Shown here piece by piece: positions 38,754-51,699 of a stretch of 64,000 nt of DNA; the first letter of the stretch is position 1, and each line of letters begins with the position of its first letter. Made by a program: the position numbers and the translations under genes. A model generated the notes under the pieces. The model saw only the letters and a list, made by a program, of their open reading frames with translations. It ran no database searches and was not told the DNA's origin. Source of the DNA: Cynocephalus volans (Eukaryota > Chordata > Mammalia > Dermoptera > Cynocephalidae). The DNA lies in assembly GCF_027409185.1 (NCBI RefSeq), contig NC_084468.1, forward strand, positions 104,284,001 to 104,348,000, read 5' to 3'.

Positions 38754-38870
38754 GAGAGAAAGAGTGTGTGCATGAGAGTGATGAGCACATTTTGTTTATT
38801 CTCCAGCTGATGGGCATTTGGCTTGTTTCCATATTTTGGCTATTATGAATAATGCTGTTAGCTCTTTTCT
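38320..38870 (-). repeat. Old L1 3' UTR (L1M type), antisense
   Basis: The sequence TTATCGAAATATAACTTACCATACAATTCACCCACTTAAAGAGTACAATTCAGTG is the reversed 3' end of old L1 elements, continuing through CATCACCACAGTCAATTTTGAAACATTTTTATCACCTCAGAAAGAAACCC. A TG microsatellite grew inside it at 38714-38750. Confidence 0.8.
38714..38750. repeat. (TG)n microsatellite
   Basis: An uninterrupted run of 18.5 TG units, likely polymorphic in length. Confidence 0.95.
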
Positions 38871-39341
38871 GCACAGCCTCCCAAATATTTATTGAAAGAA
38901 TAAATATGGAATCACATTTGCATTACTGGAATAAACTCTACTTGGCATTATTCTTTTGTATAGTGCATTATTCTTTTGACGCTTATAGATTGTTTGCTAG
39001 TTTTTTATTTATCATTTTTGCACCTATATGTCACTTTGGTCTGAGGTTTATCATGTTTTGATATTAAGGTTATGTTAGCTTCATAAAATGACTTGGGGTT
39101 GCTTTGTATTTTATTTTCCCTGTGGCCAGCAATAATTTAATGTTGGAATTAGCAGTTCAGATAAAATTTAACTTGGAATTTGTCAGACCCAGATGCTATT
39201 TTCAATGGGAGAACTTTTGTCTCCTTTTCATTTTCTTTAAACTAGTTAATCTTTTCAAATTTTCCTCTTTTTCTTGGGTTAATTTTGATAATTTGTGTTT
39301 GGCTAGGAAATTATCTGTTCCTTTAGAGTTTCAAAGTTATT

Positions 39342-39435
39342 GCCGTCTTGTAACACCAAGGTCAAGGGTTCAGATTCCTGTATCACCCAGATGCTAAATA
39401 AACTTTTTTTAAAACGGTGACTTAAAAAAACCCCA
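39342..39435 (+). mobile_element. tRNA-derived half-SINE (CYN type), truncated
   Basis: The right-hand SINE unit has the word AACACCAAGGTCAAGGGTTCAGATTCC (B box) and an A-rich tail. Exact 10-bp duplications CAAAGTTATT lie at 39332-39341 and 39436-39445. Confidence 0.8.
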
Positions 39436-39472
39436 CAAAGTTATTACCATAGGATTTAAGTAGTATTCTTTT

Positions 39473-39822
39473 TTTAAAAAAAAAAAAATTTATTTTGTCA
39501 ATATACAATGTGGTTGATTATTGTGGCCCATTACCGAAACCTCCCTCCCCCCTCCCTCTCCCCCCTCCCACTCAACAATCTCCTTTCTGTTTGCTTGTCG
39601 TATCAACTTCAAGGAATTGTAGTTGTTGTGTCTTCTCCCCACCCCGTTATTTGTATATTTATTTACTTATTTATTTTTAGCTCCCACAAATAAGTGAGAA
39701 CGTGTGATATTTCTCTTTCTGTGCCTGACTTGTTTCACTTAATATAATTCTCTCTAGGTCCGTCCATGTCTTTGCAAATGGCAGTATTTCATTCTTTTTT
39801 ATAGCAGAGTAGTATTCCATTG
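39473..39822 (-). mobile_element. 5'-truncated L1 3' end, antisense
   Basis: It begins with a T/A-rich tail, then TTTGTCAATATACAATGTGGTTGATTATTGTGGCCC and a C-rich tract (the reversed G-rich tract of an L1 3' UTR). It ends with reversed ORF2 C-terminal text (TATAGCAGAGTAGTATTCCATTG). The flanking 17-bp duplications TTAAGTAGTATTCTTTT (39456-39472) and TTAAGTGGTATTCTTTT (39823-39839) differ at one base. Confidence 0.88.
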
Positions 39823-40210
39823 TTAAGTGGTATTCTTTTACAGTTCCCTTAGTTACTTATGTATCTGTGGTCATTTCTCTTTTATCAATTCCATTGGTGT
39901 TTGTATTTTTCTTTTCTTTTTTATTCTTAATCAGGCTTGTGAAGATTTCGTCTATTGTATTAGTTTTTGCAAAAATTTAGTTTTGGATTTATTTTTTCTT
40001 TCTGTTGTTTGACTGCAAATCTGCTTGAAAGTCCCCCTCTCTCTAGTTTAGTTTCACAATTTTTGTCTATTTCACCCCTTCCCCACATCATGTTTGGATT
40101 TTTGCATTATCCATTCTGTCTGTCTCTTGAGTTTCTCAGTTTTTAACTCTGAGGAACTCTTAATCATTCTTTTCCCCCTTTCTTTCTAGGAGTCCCATTG
40201 GATAGATATT

Positions 40211-41860
40211 GACACTTTTAAGTTTCATCTAAGTCTCTTAGCTTTTAAAAAATGTTTATATTTTCTACTTCTTTATTCCTATTTTAATGCTTTGTAGTAT
40301 AATTTTTTGACCTGAACTTACTGCTTGCTAGTATGTTCTTCCCATCTATTCAATTTGCTAGTTAACCCATCATTTGAGTTTTTTATTTCAGCATTTTTAA
40401 AATCTGCACATATCTTCAATTGGTGGATATTTGTAACATTTATCTTAAATTTGTTTTCTCTTTAGTGTGTTCTTTCTGTTTCCTGAGTTATAGATTGTTT
40501 GGTTTGTTGCCTTTCTTTCATAGTGCTCATAACCTCCAAGTGTCTGGATATATTTTAACTGCGAGTACCAAGTTAGAAGTTGGTAATATTTACCTGGGGA
40601 GAAGGGTGAAAGACTAGGCTGTAATTTATGTGTCTTCAGATGATTTCAGGTAGTAGAGAAGTGGGCGTACGGGCATTATTCGGACTGATGCAGTTTGAGG
40701 GTTTGCTCTAAAAAGGCACTTCCTGTTGTCCTGTCTAGAAGCATGATCTTCTTCAGGTCTTACTCTCCCCTGTTCTATTTGTGGAGTGGGGGTGAGGACA
40801 GAACACCCAGAAGCCTTAAAGGTCACTTGTACTTGTTACTGTTTCCCAAACTGGTTGTGCTCTAGTGTTTTCCTGATGTAATAATAACCTTCCTTACCCT
40901 CCAGCGGGCACTGGGGTGGTAGCAGAGCTTTCCTGTCTTATTGTATTGTGTCAGGTGGGAATTCTCTGCCCAGAGCAATGTAAGGAATGGAAAAGGTCAT
41001 AACTAAAAAGATCTTTCCTAGTCTGTAACATCTGGCTCTCTCCATCTCTTGGCTGCTGTTTCCCTCCCACTGTAGAAGCTGGTCATGTTTGGTGTTCCCA
41101 AGGTTTCTCCTTGTTTGTTCTTAGACTGCTTTCTGCTTTTGTGTAATCTCCAGGGTTGTATTGGAGGGAGAGAACCAGGAACACATAGTAGTTTTACATC
41201 TGTGCAGGAATGGAAGGCACAATATTTTTTAATTATCTGTTTTTGTCTGTGCCCCTCATCAAACTAAGCTCCTTAAGGGTAGTGATTATTTCATATATCT
41301 TAGCATAGTTCATGGTACAGACTTGGTGCCTAATAAATGCTGAAAGAATATCATTTCAGAAGGATTCTTCCATTAAAAATATGAACTTACTACCAATACA
41401 GAGCTCCCTTAATGTTGTAAAAACATGACTAAATTTGTTAAAAACTTAATTTATTTAAAAGGTTTCAGGATTATATAGATCACTTTAGAGGAGGTTGCTA
41501 AATTGTGGAGTTAAAATAAAAAGAAGAAAACAACTAACATCACAATATAGTATTTTACAATTATCAAAACATTTAACCTACATTAAAGCAGGGCTGTTAT
41601 TGTTATCTCCGTTTTATAAGTGAAGAAGCTGTGAATCAGCGATGACAAGAATGTGTCTAAGATCAAGCAGCTAATAAGTGGGCCTGAAAACAAAGTCTCC
41701 TGAGTTTAATTTTGCAAAGACTAATGCTTTTCTTGATTCTTCAGTGCTTTGCTATCTTAGTGGGTGTTTGATCAGTGATATTGAACTGACCTGTGCCATT
41801 CTGTCTATCATCTTTTTGTGCTGTGAAAATGGAACTCAATGACTTTCACTTAGAATTTAA
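40211..41860. other. USP53 intron 1, repeat-poor to old-repeat section
   Basis: It continues with old L1-like AT-rich text to about 40600, then mixed DNA. An L2-like end lies near 41270-41345 (CTCCTTAAGGGTAGTG and TGGTGCCTAATAAATGCTGAA) and a reversed MIR core at about 41560-41700. No exon was seen. Confidence 0.5.
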
Positions 41861-41879
41861 AGCCAGAGTGCTTATAAAG

Positions 41880-42330
41880 GGCTTGTAAGACCTACATGAT
41901 CTATCTCTTTCTCATCCTTCCTTTTCATCTACTTTCTTATGTTCACATTTCTCCTGCCACACTGGGCTTCATACTGTTCCTCCACTATACCAGATATGCT
42001 CCAACCTCAGAATCTTTGAAGGTGCTGCTCACTGTGCTTGGAATTCCTTCCCTCAGGTGGCTTCCTCACCTCCTTCAAATCTCTGTGCAAATGTAACCTT
42101 GATGATACCTTCCTTGACTATCCTATTTAAAAATGCAAACTGTCCCACATTATGTACACTTCATATCCCCCTTCCTTGCATTGTTTTTCTGTTAGCAGTC
42201 AGCACATAACCCTTTTAGTACACTCTGCAATTTATTATTCATTGTGGTATTGTCTGCCTTTCCTCATTACAGTGTTAGTTCCAGTGCCTGATACAGTACA
42301 TGGCTCAATAAATGTGTGTTGAGTGAAGCA
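41880..42330 (+). repeat. L2 3' remnant
   Basis: The L2 3' phrases follow in order: GTGCTTGGAATTCCTTCCCTCAGG, TTCCTCACCTCCTTCAAATCTCTGTGCAAATGT, ACCTTCCTTGACTATCC and the final GTGCCTGATACAGTACATGGCTCAATAAATGTGTG. Diverged but clear. Confidence 0.75.
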
Positions 42331-42917
42331 ATGCAGGAAAGAAATTCAGCTGATTAAGCAAAACTTTGTTCGTACTACTTGTTTTTCATTCAGAAGTTTA
42401 ACATTTAAAGTTCTTTTAACCAGGAGCTTGCATTTGTGAATAAGATGGAAATTTAATTCACTAAAATTTGTTTATCAATTCAGCATTTCTTCTGAGTTGT
42501 TATTCATATCAATTTACATAAAATCTATAGATTTTTTTGAAAAAATATGATTCTGTGTGTAAGATAGATAATATAGAGTTTCTATATATGTATTTGTTTT
42601 AATAAACAAAGCAGTTTAGTATTGACATATAGGATACCACCTGAGATCTGACTTAATTCTAGTTTTTTAAAGAATATTTTCCTTATGAAACCATCCTTTG
42701 AACATTTCCAGCTTGAGGTAAATAGAGGTTGATGTCATTGACATTTTTAAAAATTTTAAATGAAATATATTTTCGTTTTTATGTTTTAGAGTATTAGTTC
42801 TTGTCCTTTTTATGATGAGTTTTAATTCTGTATTCAATATTTGTGGTCAAAAAGTAAAGCAGGAATTTTCTCAATCAGCTTTTACTTTTATTGAAACATT
42901 TCTTTTCTTTCTTGTAG

Positions 42918-43619
<702 letters not shown>

Positions 43620-43863
43620 TAATGTTAAATTTTTAAAAATATTTTTCGGGAAATTCCTTTAATGCCTACTTAACTCATAAATGCCTCTTAAACTCATAAA
43701 TTAAGAATAAAGTTATTGACTGGAATGACTTTTCAATATAACTTTATGGGAACAAAATATTTTGGTTGGGTATTCTGGTTTTTATAATAAATGGAAATGG
43801 CTTTTTCAACAAAACTATGTATTACTGTTGTATGAAAACATCTTTTGATTTAAAATGTTTGGT

Positions 43864-44046
43864 GGGGCCGGCCGTGGCTCACTCGGGAGAGTGTGGTGCT
43901 AATAACACCAAGGCCATGGGTTTGGATTCCATATAGGGATGGCTGGTTAGCTCACTGGGTGAGCATGGTGCTGACAACACCAAGTCAAGGGTTAAGATCC
44001 CCTTACCGGTCATCTTTTTTAAAAAAAGAATAAAAAATAAATACAA
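43864..44046 (+). mobile_element. Dimeric CYN-type SINE
   Basis: Two tRNA-like units lie in tandem. The first has an A box (GTGGCTCACTCGGGAGAG) and a B box (ATGGGTTTGGATTCC). The second starts GGCTGGTTAGCTCACTGGG and has B-box text AAGGGTTAAGATCC. A tail of A/T-rich sequence follows. Exact 13-bp target-site duplications TAAAATGTTTGGT lie at 43851-43863 and 44047-44059. It sits 254 bases after the first coding exon's donor. Confidence 0.93.
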
Positions 44047-44589
44047 TAAAATGTTTGGTAAATTAAGAATATGCTTCTAAAATACATAAGGATTTTTGTT
44101 TTAATCTGCTAACAGCCCTGACCCCCCATTTCCTTTAAAAGAAATCCAATGTAGATCCCAATAAATAGGATAAAAAAGAACAAGCTGCTTGGTTTGAAAC
44201 GTTTTGATCTCAGTACTCAAACTCCCTTCACCGCCCACTGTGGCCCTTAATTCACCTTTTTGGAATCATAATTTGGGCATCACTGTTTTGGTTAAATTGA
44301 AGGTTAAACTATTTTGCATCAATCCTTGTTGAGATTCTTTTAATTAACAAATGTGTATTAACCTGCTTTTCTGCCTTAGTTGAATATCCTTTCTTACATA
44401 TAACATAGTTTTTATTCAGAAGTTCCAGATTTTGTAATATCTTCTGTCCTTCTGACCATTAACTGTACAATACTAAAGGTGAGGAAGATTTAGAATATTG
44501 AAATGTTTTGCTATTGAGTCTGGAATAGTATACCTTAAAAAAATTCATTTAAATTTATCACTTTTCACATATATTCTATTTTTTTTCTC

Positions 44590-44708
44590 TCTTTCTTTGT
44601 TTTTTTTTTTGTTGTTGTTGTTGTTGGCTGGCCAGTAGGGGAATCTGAACCCTTGACCTTGGTATTAGCAAGGCTGTGCTCTAACCAACTGAGCTAACTG
44701 GCCAGCCT
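44590..44708 (-). mobile_element. tRNA-derived half-SINE (CYN type)
   Basis: T run, (GTT)5 at 44611-44626, then the reversed B box (GAACCCTTGACC) and the reversed A-box region (CTAACCAACTGAGCTAACTGGCCAGCC). The pyrimidine-rich words TTTTCTCTCTT at the left and right edges suggest a target-site duplication. Confidence 0.85.
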
Positions 44709-45496
44709 TACTTTTCTCTCTTGAAAACTGAGAGTAAATATTGGTTACTTAGCTCATTTGATGAATAAAAATCTAGAATGTGTCTAGTGCTCAAACATCT
44801 GACTCAGTTCTGTGTTCTCAATTGCCCCCTACCTGGAACAAATGTCCACATGAAAATTCATTAACCAAGGGAAAGAGAAGCAGTTGGTATTAGGATAACA
44901 TTAATTCTAATTTACTTAGGACCTTTAAATGGCAGTCAGTGTTCTGCCCTGGCTCAAAGATCCCACTGGAATTAATGCTGTGAGAATGCAGGAAAATATT
45001 TATTGAATGGTACTGAATATAGGGAGATATCAGATACCAAAAGACCTAGAATTAAATGCTTTTGATTGAATCAGGGTATAAGAAAGTGTTGTTGAGAAGA
45101 GGCACTATCCTAGGCCTGTGTGAGCTCTGGGCAGTGTTCACTCTGATCTTTTGTGTGTTTCTTTCCCTGGCTTAGGTAGTTTCTTTCCTCATAGTACCCA
45201 TCTGAATACTCGAGGGAGGCCCTCTATGGGTCTCTGTGCAGCTCTCTCCTCTGCAGTGTTCTGCCCTGCCAACCTTAGGAGCTTTGGTTTCCCTGCCCTC
45301 CCAGCTCTGTCTTCTCAGCTTAGGACATCTGCTGACCTCTGATGTTAACATGTCTGCCTCAAAAACTAATTAGCAAAGCCAATCCTTACTGACAAACCAA
45401 CTATTCAAACAGACTTTCTGTCAGAAAAAGCCTGACTGTATTTTTAAAAATTCAAACTACAAATGTTAACATGCAATTTGATGAATATTTTTAGAA

Positions 45497-45612
45497 GCTT
45501 TTCTCTTTTGGGGGGGTTGGGGCAGGCTGGCCAGTACCGTATGGGGTTTTGAACCCTTGACCTTAGTGTTACAACACTGCTTTCTAACCAACTTAGCTAA
45601 CAGGCCTGCCTC
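45497..45612 (-). mobile_element. tRNA-derived half-SINE (CYN type)
   Basis: The reversed right-hand SINE unit carries GAACCCTTGACC and CTAACCAACTTAGCTAACAGG. It is flanked by exact 13-bp duplications AATATTTTTAGAA at 45484-45496 and 45613-45625. Confidence 0.92.
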
Positions 45613-46349
45613 AATATTTTTAGAAACTGCTGAGAAATAAATGTGGAATACATCTCGTAAGAAATTACTAAAAGCAGACATTATTAAAATGGTAGGAATC
45701 TAACATAAGCCAGAAAAATGAATTTATATGCCATTTCTCATTGTTTGGAAGTAAGGAGTAAGATGAAAGATTTGTATTCCTTTATTAAATGTGTGTGCAT
45801 ATATGTATTGATCTTTTGGGACTAATTAAATAAGTATGTATAAACACTCAAATAACTACATTAATTTTGTTAGGCACCATGTTAGATTGCTACATGCAAA
45901 TAATAAAAAAGAAAAGTGTATGTTGCTGAAAGCTAATTAGTCCAATAACTAGGTTACACTTTAGTTTTTTTAAATAGGTGGCAAACTATCATTGACATTT
46001 AAAAACAAAGTAGGATAAGGATTAACTATAATAAGAATATATATTTTGTGATAGGTATTTGTTTAAATAGTCTTTACACAGTTGTGTTGAATAATGTGCA
46101 GAGAACTTTAAAGAAATCACATAAAATATTTTTTCTGTAGTTTGATCCAGTGTCACTTAAAAATTTTGCTAGTCCCAGAAAACATCCTAGTTACATTTGA
46201 AAGACTTTACTGACTTTATAAACAAATTATAGAGAGCATCCTATTTTGGCTGACTATTTTAAACTTTTATCTGATGAGAAAGCAAGTAGGTATGACATAT
46301 CGGTGTGTTTTTAAATTCTCTGAGTTAGAAGCAATGTTATAATATTTAA

Positions 46350-46570
46350 TAGCTAAAATTTATTGTGTTCTTACTGTGTACTAAACCCTTGTATGAGCAT
46401 TACTTATGTAATTCTTACAGCAACCCTAAGTAGTAGGTACTACTTTTATCCTCATTTTACTGATGAGAAAACTGAATCTCAGAAAATATTTTGGCCAAGT
46501 CAGTCCAAGAGTAGGTAAATAGTAAAGCCAGAATTAGAATCCAGATGGCCTGCCTTTAGAGGCTGTATTA
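46350..46570 (-). repeat. MIR SINE relic
   Basis: Reversed MIR: TGTGTACTAAACCCTTGTATGAGCATTAC, CCTCATTTTACTGATGAGAAAACTGAATCTCAG and GCCAGAATTAGAATCCAGATGGCCTGCC. Confidence 0.8.
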
Positions 46571-46984
46571 TTACCGCAGTGCAGTACTACTTACAAAGTT
46601 GTGCTATCATTGACATTCATCTTCTTTGTTGGTAAAATGGATTCCAATTTAATATTTTTTTTATGGTATGATAGGATATGATATGCGGGAAAGTTACTTA
46701 AACACTGTTAAGTGCTTTGTAAAACACTGTTATTTGTGATAGATAAATGGATCTTACTCATTATGCTTTAAGAAAAAGCAACTTTCAAAGGGAAATTCTG
46801 AAATGACCTTTAGTTATTGAGTAGTTGAAAATATAGGAAATGTTAAAATCAATTTTTTATTAACCTTTGTTTTTAATGGGGAGAAATGAGAAATCATGAA
46901 TGGATTTTCTTAGTTATATTATTTGAGGACATGACTAAAAGATATAGGGAAACTTGAGGATCTTACTTCTTTGTTGTAGTAGTA

Positions 46985-47125
46985 ACAGCCACAAATAGCA
47001 GCTGATATTCATTGCATGCCAATTATGTACCAAGCCCTGCTCTGAATATTACTTCATATATTATTATATATTATTTAATCCTTACAAGAACTCTATGAAG
47101 CAGGCAATATTATTATCCACATTGT
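46985..47125 (-). repeat. MIR SINE relic, partial
   Basis: Reversed 3' half of MIR: TGATATTCATTGCATGCCAATTATGTACCAAGCCCTGCTCTGAA and AATCCTTACAAGAACTCTATGAAGCAGGC. Confidence 0.65.
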
Positions 47126-47815
47126 ATAGAATGCAGGTTTTTTAAGAATGATTTTAAGAAGTAGACTGATTTATATAAATAGTTACAGTCTTTTTGTTTG
47201 CTTTGTCTTTGTCTTTTAGTTGCAGATGATAACTGGATAATTGCAGCAAATATATTCAGGTTATTCCTTAACTGCTGCTACTTCTTACCAAGCTATACCC
47301 CAATACCACACAGATACCCCCTTCTCATTCTGTATCAGTGACCACACACACCTCTGCTCACCCTTTTTTTGTGTGTGTGACAATGCACTGATCTCTATTT
47401 AGTACACCCTATCTTTAAAATCTGATTATATTTCCTTCCTAGATTTCAATTTTTTCCAAGTGTTATAATCACTTCCTCTTTCATGTCTTTGCCAAGCCCT
47501 CCATTTAGTATCCCGTGTTTCCTTTTCATATCAAATCCTCAGCTGAGCAGTTAGTTTTTTCCTGCTCGGCACCTGTCATGGTTTTTCATGTGAGTCAGTC
47601 AGAATATCTTCTAAGTCCATCTTTTACATATGCACAATATGTATGTAACGTTTGCATACTTGCTATTATTTGTGGTGTTTGTGTATGTCTCATTATGTAC
47701 AGGAGATTAAAATAAATTACTTATTAACCTTTTGCAATTTTTAAAGTATCTAAATCTTTTATCACAGTAAGAAAAATCTCAGTTTCTTTTTCCTTCACAT
47801 CTCACTGTTTTTTAG

Positions 47816-47920
<105 letters not shown>

Positions 47921-48189
47921 TAGTTCTGTAAAATTACTATCAATTGTTTCTCCAAAAATTGAATCTTGATTGTTCACATGGTTGGTCAATTTGTTTGTAA
48001 TTAAAGTTTATTGTCAGGTGATCCAAAGTTTTTAACTCTTAAAGTATGACTTATTTAGGTTTATGTTTTCATTTTCTGCTTTCATATAAAAACAGTTAAA
48101 AATTAATATTCTAAATAGTATAAAATTGTTAGAAACATTACATTTTTCATTATTGAAATAATTCTTTGTTCATTTAACAAATGTTTTTT

Positions 48190-49200
48190 GAGCTACTACT
48201 GAATTCTGGGTACTGCTGTAGTTTCTGAGGATACAGAAGTGAATAATACTGATTAAAACCACTGTTCTCATGGAGCTTATATTCTTGTACGGGAGGAGAC
48301 AATAAGTAAGCAAAATATAGAATATGTTAGATGGTAATAATTGCTATGGAGGAAAAATAAATCAGGGAAAAAGAATAGGGAGTGTTGAGTGGCCACGAAA
48401 GCCTCACTGAGAAAGTGACATTTGAATCAAGACCTGGAAAAGGTGATGGACTGATCTATAAGGCCATGTGGTGGAAGAGTCTTCTGGGCATACAGAGAAA
48501 CAGTAACTATGTAAAGGCCTTGAGATACAACATATTTCAGGAACACCAAGGAAACCTGGTGGCAGAAACCCCTGGTAGCAGGGGAGAGAATGGTAGGGGA
48601 TGAGCTCAGAGGTAAGGTGAGTTGTGGTGGCTTTAAAACATGTCTTCAGATTCTCCATATTCTTTCTATTCGAAGTCTAATTCTGTAAATATGGGCTAGC
48701 CTTAATGACTTATTTCTATGAAGTAGAATGTGGCAGAACTGATGCTGCAAGACTTCTGATTAGAAAACGTGATATAGCTCCCACCTAGCTCTGGCTCTTG
48801 GGGTGCTTATTCTTGGAAGGGAGCCACCATGTTGTGAGGAAGCCGAGTGGTCGCATAGAAAGGCCACATGTAGGCATCCTGGACACAGCTACAGCAGAGG
48901 TCCCAGCCAACCACAAGACATGAGTGAAGGACCTTCGGATAGTTCTTGGTCCCAGCATTCAAACTGCCTCAAATGACTCCCAAGTGGAGCAGAGTTGAGC
49001 CATCCCTATCATGATCAAAGTAATATTTTTTTTTTTTTCAGTAACTGAGTTTTGGGGTGGTTTGTTATGGAGCAGTAAATCACTGCAACAGGAGTTCAGA
49101 TTATATAGGATCTTATAGGCCTTTGTGAAGACCTTGGCATTTTCTCTTACTGATTAGGAAGTTTTAAGATTGTTCTGAGTGGAGGAGTGATATAATATAT
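48190..49200 (-). repeat. Old L2-like repeat, antisense, in pieces
   Basis: Reversed L2 text is plain at 48395-48620 (GAAAGCCTCACTGAGAAAGTGACATTTGAATCAAGACCTGG and AAAGGCCTTGAGATACAACATATTTCAGGAACA) and again at 49100-49200 (GATCTTATAGGCCTTTGTGAAGACCTTGGCATTTTCTCTTAC). Between them (about 48650-49090) lies a different repeat-like segment with GACTTATTTCTATGAAGTAGAATGTGGCAGAACTGATGC, which I cannot name with certainty. Confidence 0.55.
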
Positions 49201-49403
49201 CTTAACTAGGTGTAATGATTGAACTAGTTCCTTTTGGTGCTTTGCTGAGAATAAATAGAAGAGAGACAAAGGCAGAAACAGGGAGTCCAGTATATATTAA
49301 GAATTCACTTGTGTCATTGAAATCTTTTACCCCAGAATTCAAGATTTTGTTAACATGTTTTAGAGATAAATTTTTTTCATTCTTTGTTCTTGAATATCCT
49401 TAA

Positions 49404-49408
<5 letters not shown>

Positions 49409-49454
<46 letters not shown>
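49409..49454. repeat. (AC)n microsatellite
   Basis: 23 uninterrupted AC units followed by an A run. Confidence 0.95.
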
Positions 49455-49459
<5 letters not shown>

Positions 49460-49742
49460 AAATTTACATACCTTAATTTCTTAATAATCGTGAAGGGGCT
49501 GTTTGAATAAATTACCGAAGGAAGAAATTTTATGTTCTCATTTTTAGAACATGGCAAAATCGGGTTATAGTTTAAGGATGGAAAATGAACCTAGACCAAA
49601 TTACAGTATCACTCTTTATTTACTTCCAGCAAATTTTGAATGTTTTGCCCAATTGTAAAAACTAGTCCAGTTCAGTTTCCTAGCCCAATTTTTTTATAGC
49701 CCTATACAATCACCTCCTGTTCCTTCTGCTTGCCTCCCCCTA

Positions 49743-49774
49743 AAACAAACAAACAAACAAACAAACAAACAAAC
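49743..49774. repeat. (AAAC)n microsatellite
   Basis: Eight AAAC units without interruption. Confidence 0.95.
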
Positions 49775-49799
49775 ACCCCACGCATACATACATTGCATT

Positions 49800-50230
49800 T
49801 CAGCCAAACTGGCTTTCATTTCTCAGAGCTGGCTCCCATCTTCAAGTCTTTTTTCATTGTTATTCCTTTTGTCTGGAATGCTTTTCTTCCACATGTCCTC
49901 ATGGCTAACACACTTATTTCCTTTATGCCTCTCCTCAAGTGTTTTTTCCATCAGTGAGGCCTTCCCTGACTACCCTAGGTAAAAGGTAAGCTGTTTCCCT
50001 CTGTCTTACCTCTAGCATTCCTATCCCCATTACACTGCTTTATTTTTCTTTCTTGTATTGTATTTCCTTACTTTTTTCTCTGTTGTACTTAATCACATTG
50101 TGACATATTAAATAATTACTTATTTGCCTTCTTGTGACTACAACTAGAATGTAAGCTCCATGTGGGCAGGGTTGTCATCTGTTTTCTAGCATAGAACAAT
50201 GCCTGACATATACTAGGAAGAAAAAAATAA
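49800..50230 (+). repeat. L2 3' remnant
   Basis: L2 3' text in order: TTTTGTCTGGAATGCTTTTCTTCCACATG, CTCCTCAAGTGTTTTTTCCATCAGTGAGGCCTTCCCTGACTACCC, GTAAGCTCCATGTGGGCAGGGTTG and GAACAATGCCTGACATATACTAGG. Confidence 0.8.
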
Positions 50231-51375
50231 ATGATAAATGAATGATAAATGAATGACAGTGTTGTATAGGATTAATATCTTAAACGTTACCTGGAACAGT
50301 TAATTACCTAAATAAGACAAAATCTAAAAATTATTTTTTATCTTCTAGTATTCATGATTTTAGCTCTTGTGATGTCTAAAATAATTATAGTTCTGGGTAT
50401 CTAATATCAGTTGGCATCTTTATTTTTTAATTTATTTTATTTATAAGTTAAGTTTTTTTTGCTGTAGTAGAGCAGACTCATGAAATATTTTTCTAGCCTA
50501 CCATATGTTGCATGTAAAAAAAATTTTTTTTTTGCTATGACATGAACTGAATATGGCCAATTCTTATTTGGTGGGTTGTCATTGAAAACCTTTCTTTTTT
50601 CCTCACTTCCTTCCACATAAGATTGCATAAAACTGGAACTTATTTAAAAGTATTTCAGTTGTTTAAATTCAGTAAGGAAGATAGAAGACCAGATTAACAT
50701 ATATAATCTCATGTCCTTGAATGATGTTTCCACAGTTTCTTAGGCTAAGGTTAGAAGCAATTCTCAAAATGAGGAAAATAGATAAGTTGAGGGGAGGGGA
50801 GGACCTTTTTTTAAAAAATTAAACGTAATTATTATTTCTTCTCTGATGCTTCTTATAAAATGTACATTTGCATTTTTAAAAGGAAATTTAGTATAATAAT
50901 AGTGAGAAATTGTCATTCTATTGAGGTTGTCTAATTTTTGTTTGTTTTTCAACAGGAGTTTATAATTTTCTGAGGTTTAAGAACCTAGTAGAAGAAATAA
51001 AACATTTTAAAAGTTCATTTACGTTACTTTAACTTTTTTTCCTAAGATTAGTGAATTCCTACTAATTTTTATGTGATTATATCTTTTTAATTTCTATAGT
51101 ATATTTTTAGATTTAAAGCAACTTATCTCTAAATTCTGTTCTTAAACAACCTACATCAGAATCATATGAGGAATAGTTTAAAAATGGGCCTCACCTCAGG
51201 CTTACTCAATCAGAGTCTCTGAGGATGGGACCTGAGAGCTCTACATGTTTAATTCTTATGCATGCTAATATTTGATTTAGAGGCTGGTAAAACTATTTCT
51301 GAACTTCACTGATATGAATAGTTACTTTTAATTTTTGTATGGAATGTTAGAGCAAAACACTATTCTGTATTAGTT
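50231..51375. other. USP53 intron 3, unassigned section
   Basis: AT-rich DNA with no exon and no repeat firmly recognised, apart from a MER-like scrap near 51120-51290 (CATCAGAATCATATGAGGAATAGTTTAAAAATGGGCC). Confidence 0.5.
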
Positions 51376-51386
51376 TCTGAGCATAG
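51376..51386 (+). repeat. Left target-site duplication of the antisense L1
   Basis: TCTGAGCATAG is repeated exactly at 57781-57791, on the far side of the L1. Confidence 0.82.
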
Positions 51387-51699
51387 AGGTTTTTTTTTTC
51401 TTTTTCTTTTTAATATTTATTTGTACATATTTGTTGGGTATAGTGTGTTGTTTCAATACATGTATATACTATACATAGATTCATTTAGTGTAGATAGTGT
51501 AGCTAGTGTAGCTTTTACCCATTAATCCACACTTTCCCTTCCCCTGACCCCTCTCTCCCTCCATCCATGTTGCTGTAAATGACAGTATGTCATTTTCTTT
51601 TAATAGCTGAATAGAATTCCATTGTGTATGTATACCACAGTTGTTTTTATCCATTCATCCGTTGATGGGCGTTTAGGTTGATTTCATTTCTTGGCTATT

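Larger units (their letters stand above)
38871..40210 (-). repeat. Old L1 ORF2 remnant, antisense, with nested insertions
   Basis: Sequence such as TTTTTCTTGGGTTAATTTTGATAATTTGTGTTTGGCTAGGAAATTATCTG and TTCTTAATCAGGCTTGTGAAGATTTC is reversed L1 ORF2 at high divergence. A half-SINE (39342-39435) and a younger L1 3' end (39473-39822) are inserted in it, so its coding text resumes after each. Confidence 0.6.
23165..42917 (+). other. USP53: USP53 intron 1
   Basis: The intron runs from the GTAAGT donor at 23165 to the TTTCTTTCTTGTAG acceptor ending at 42917, nearly 20 kb. The first 3 kb are AT-rich and poor in recognisable repeats. From 26.5 kb on it is dominated by retroelements, listed separately. 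No further exon was recognised, but additional non-coding exons cannot be excluded. Confidence 0.75.

Noticed and set aside
49409..49774. Short regularly spaced repeats considered as CRISPR-like
   Set aside because: They are AC and AAAC microsatellites without unique spacers, in an animal genome.
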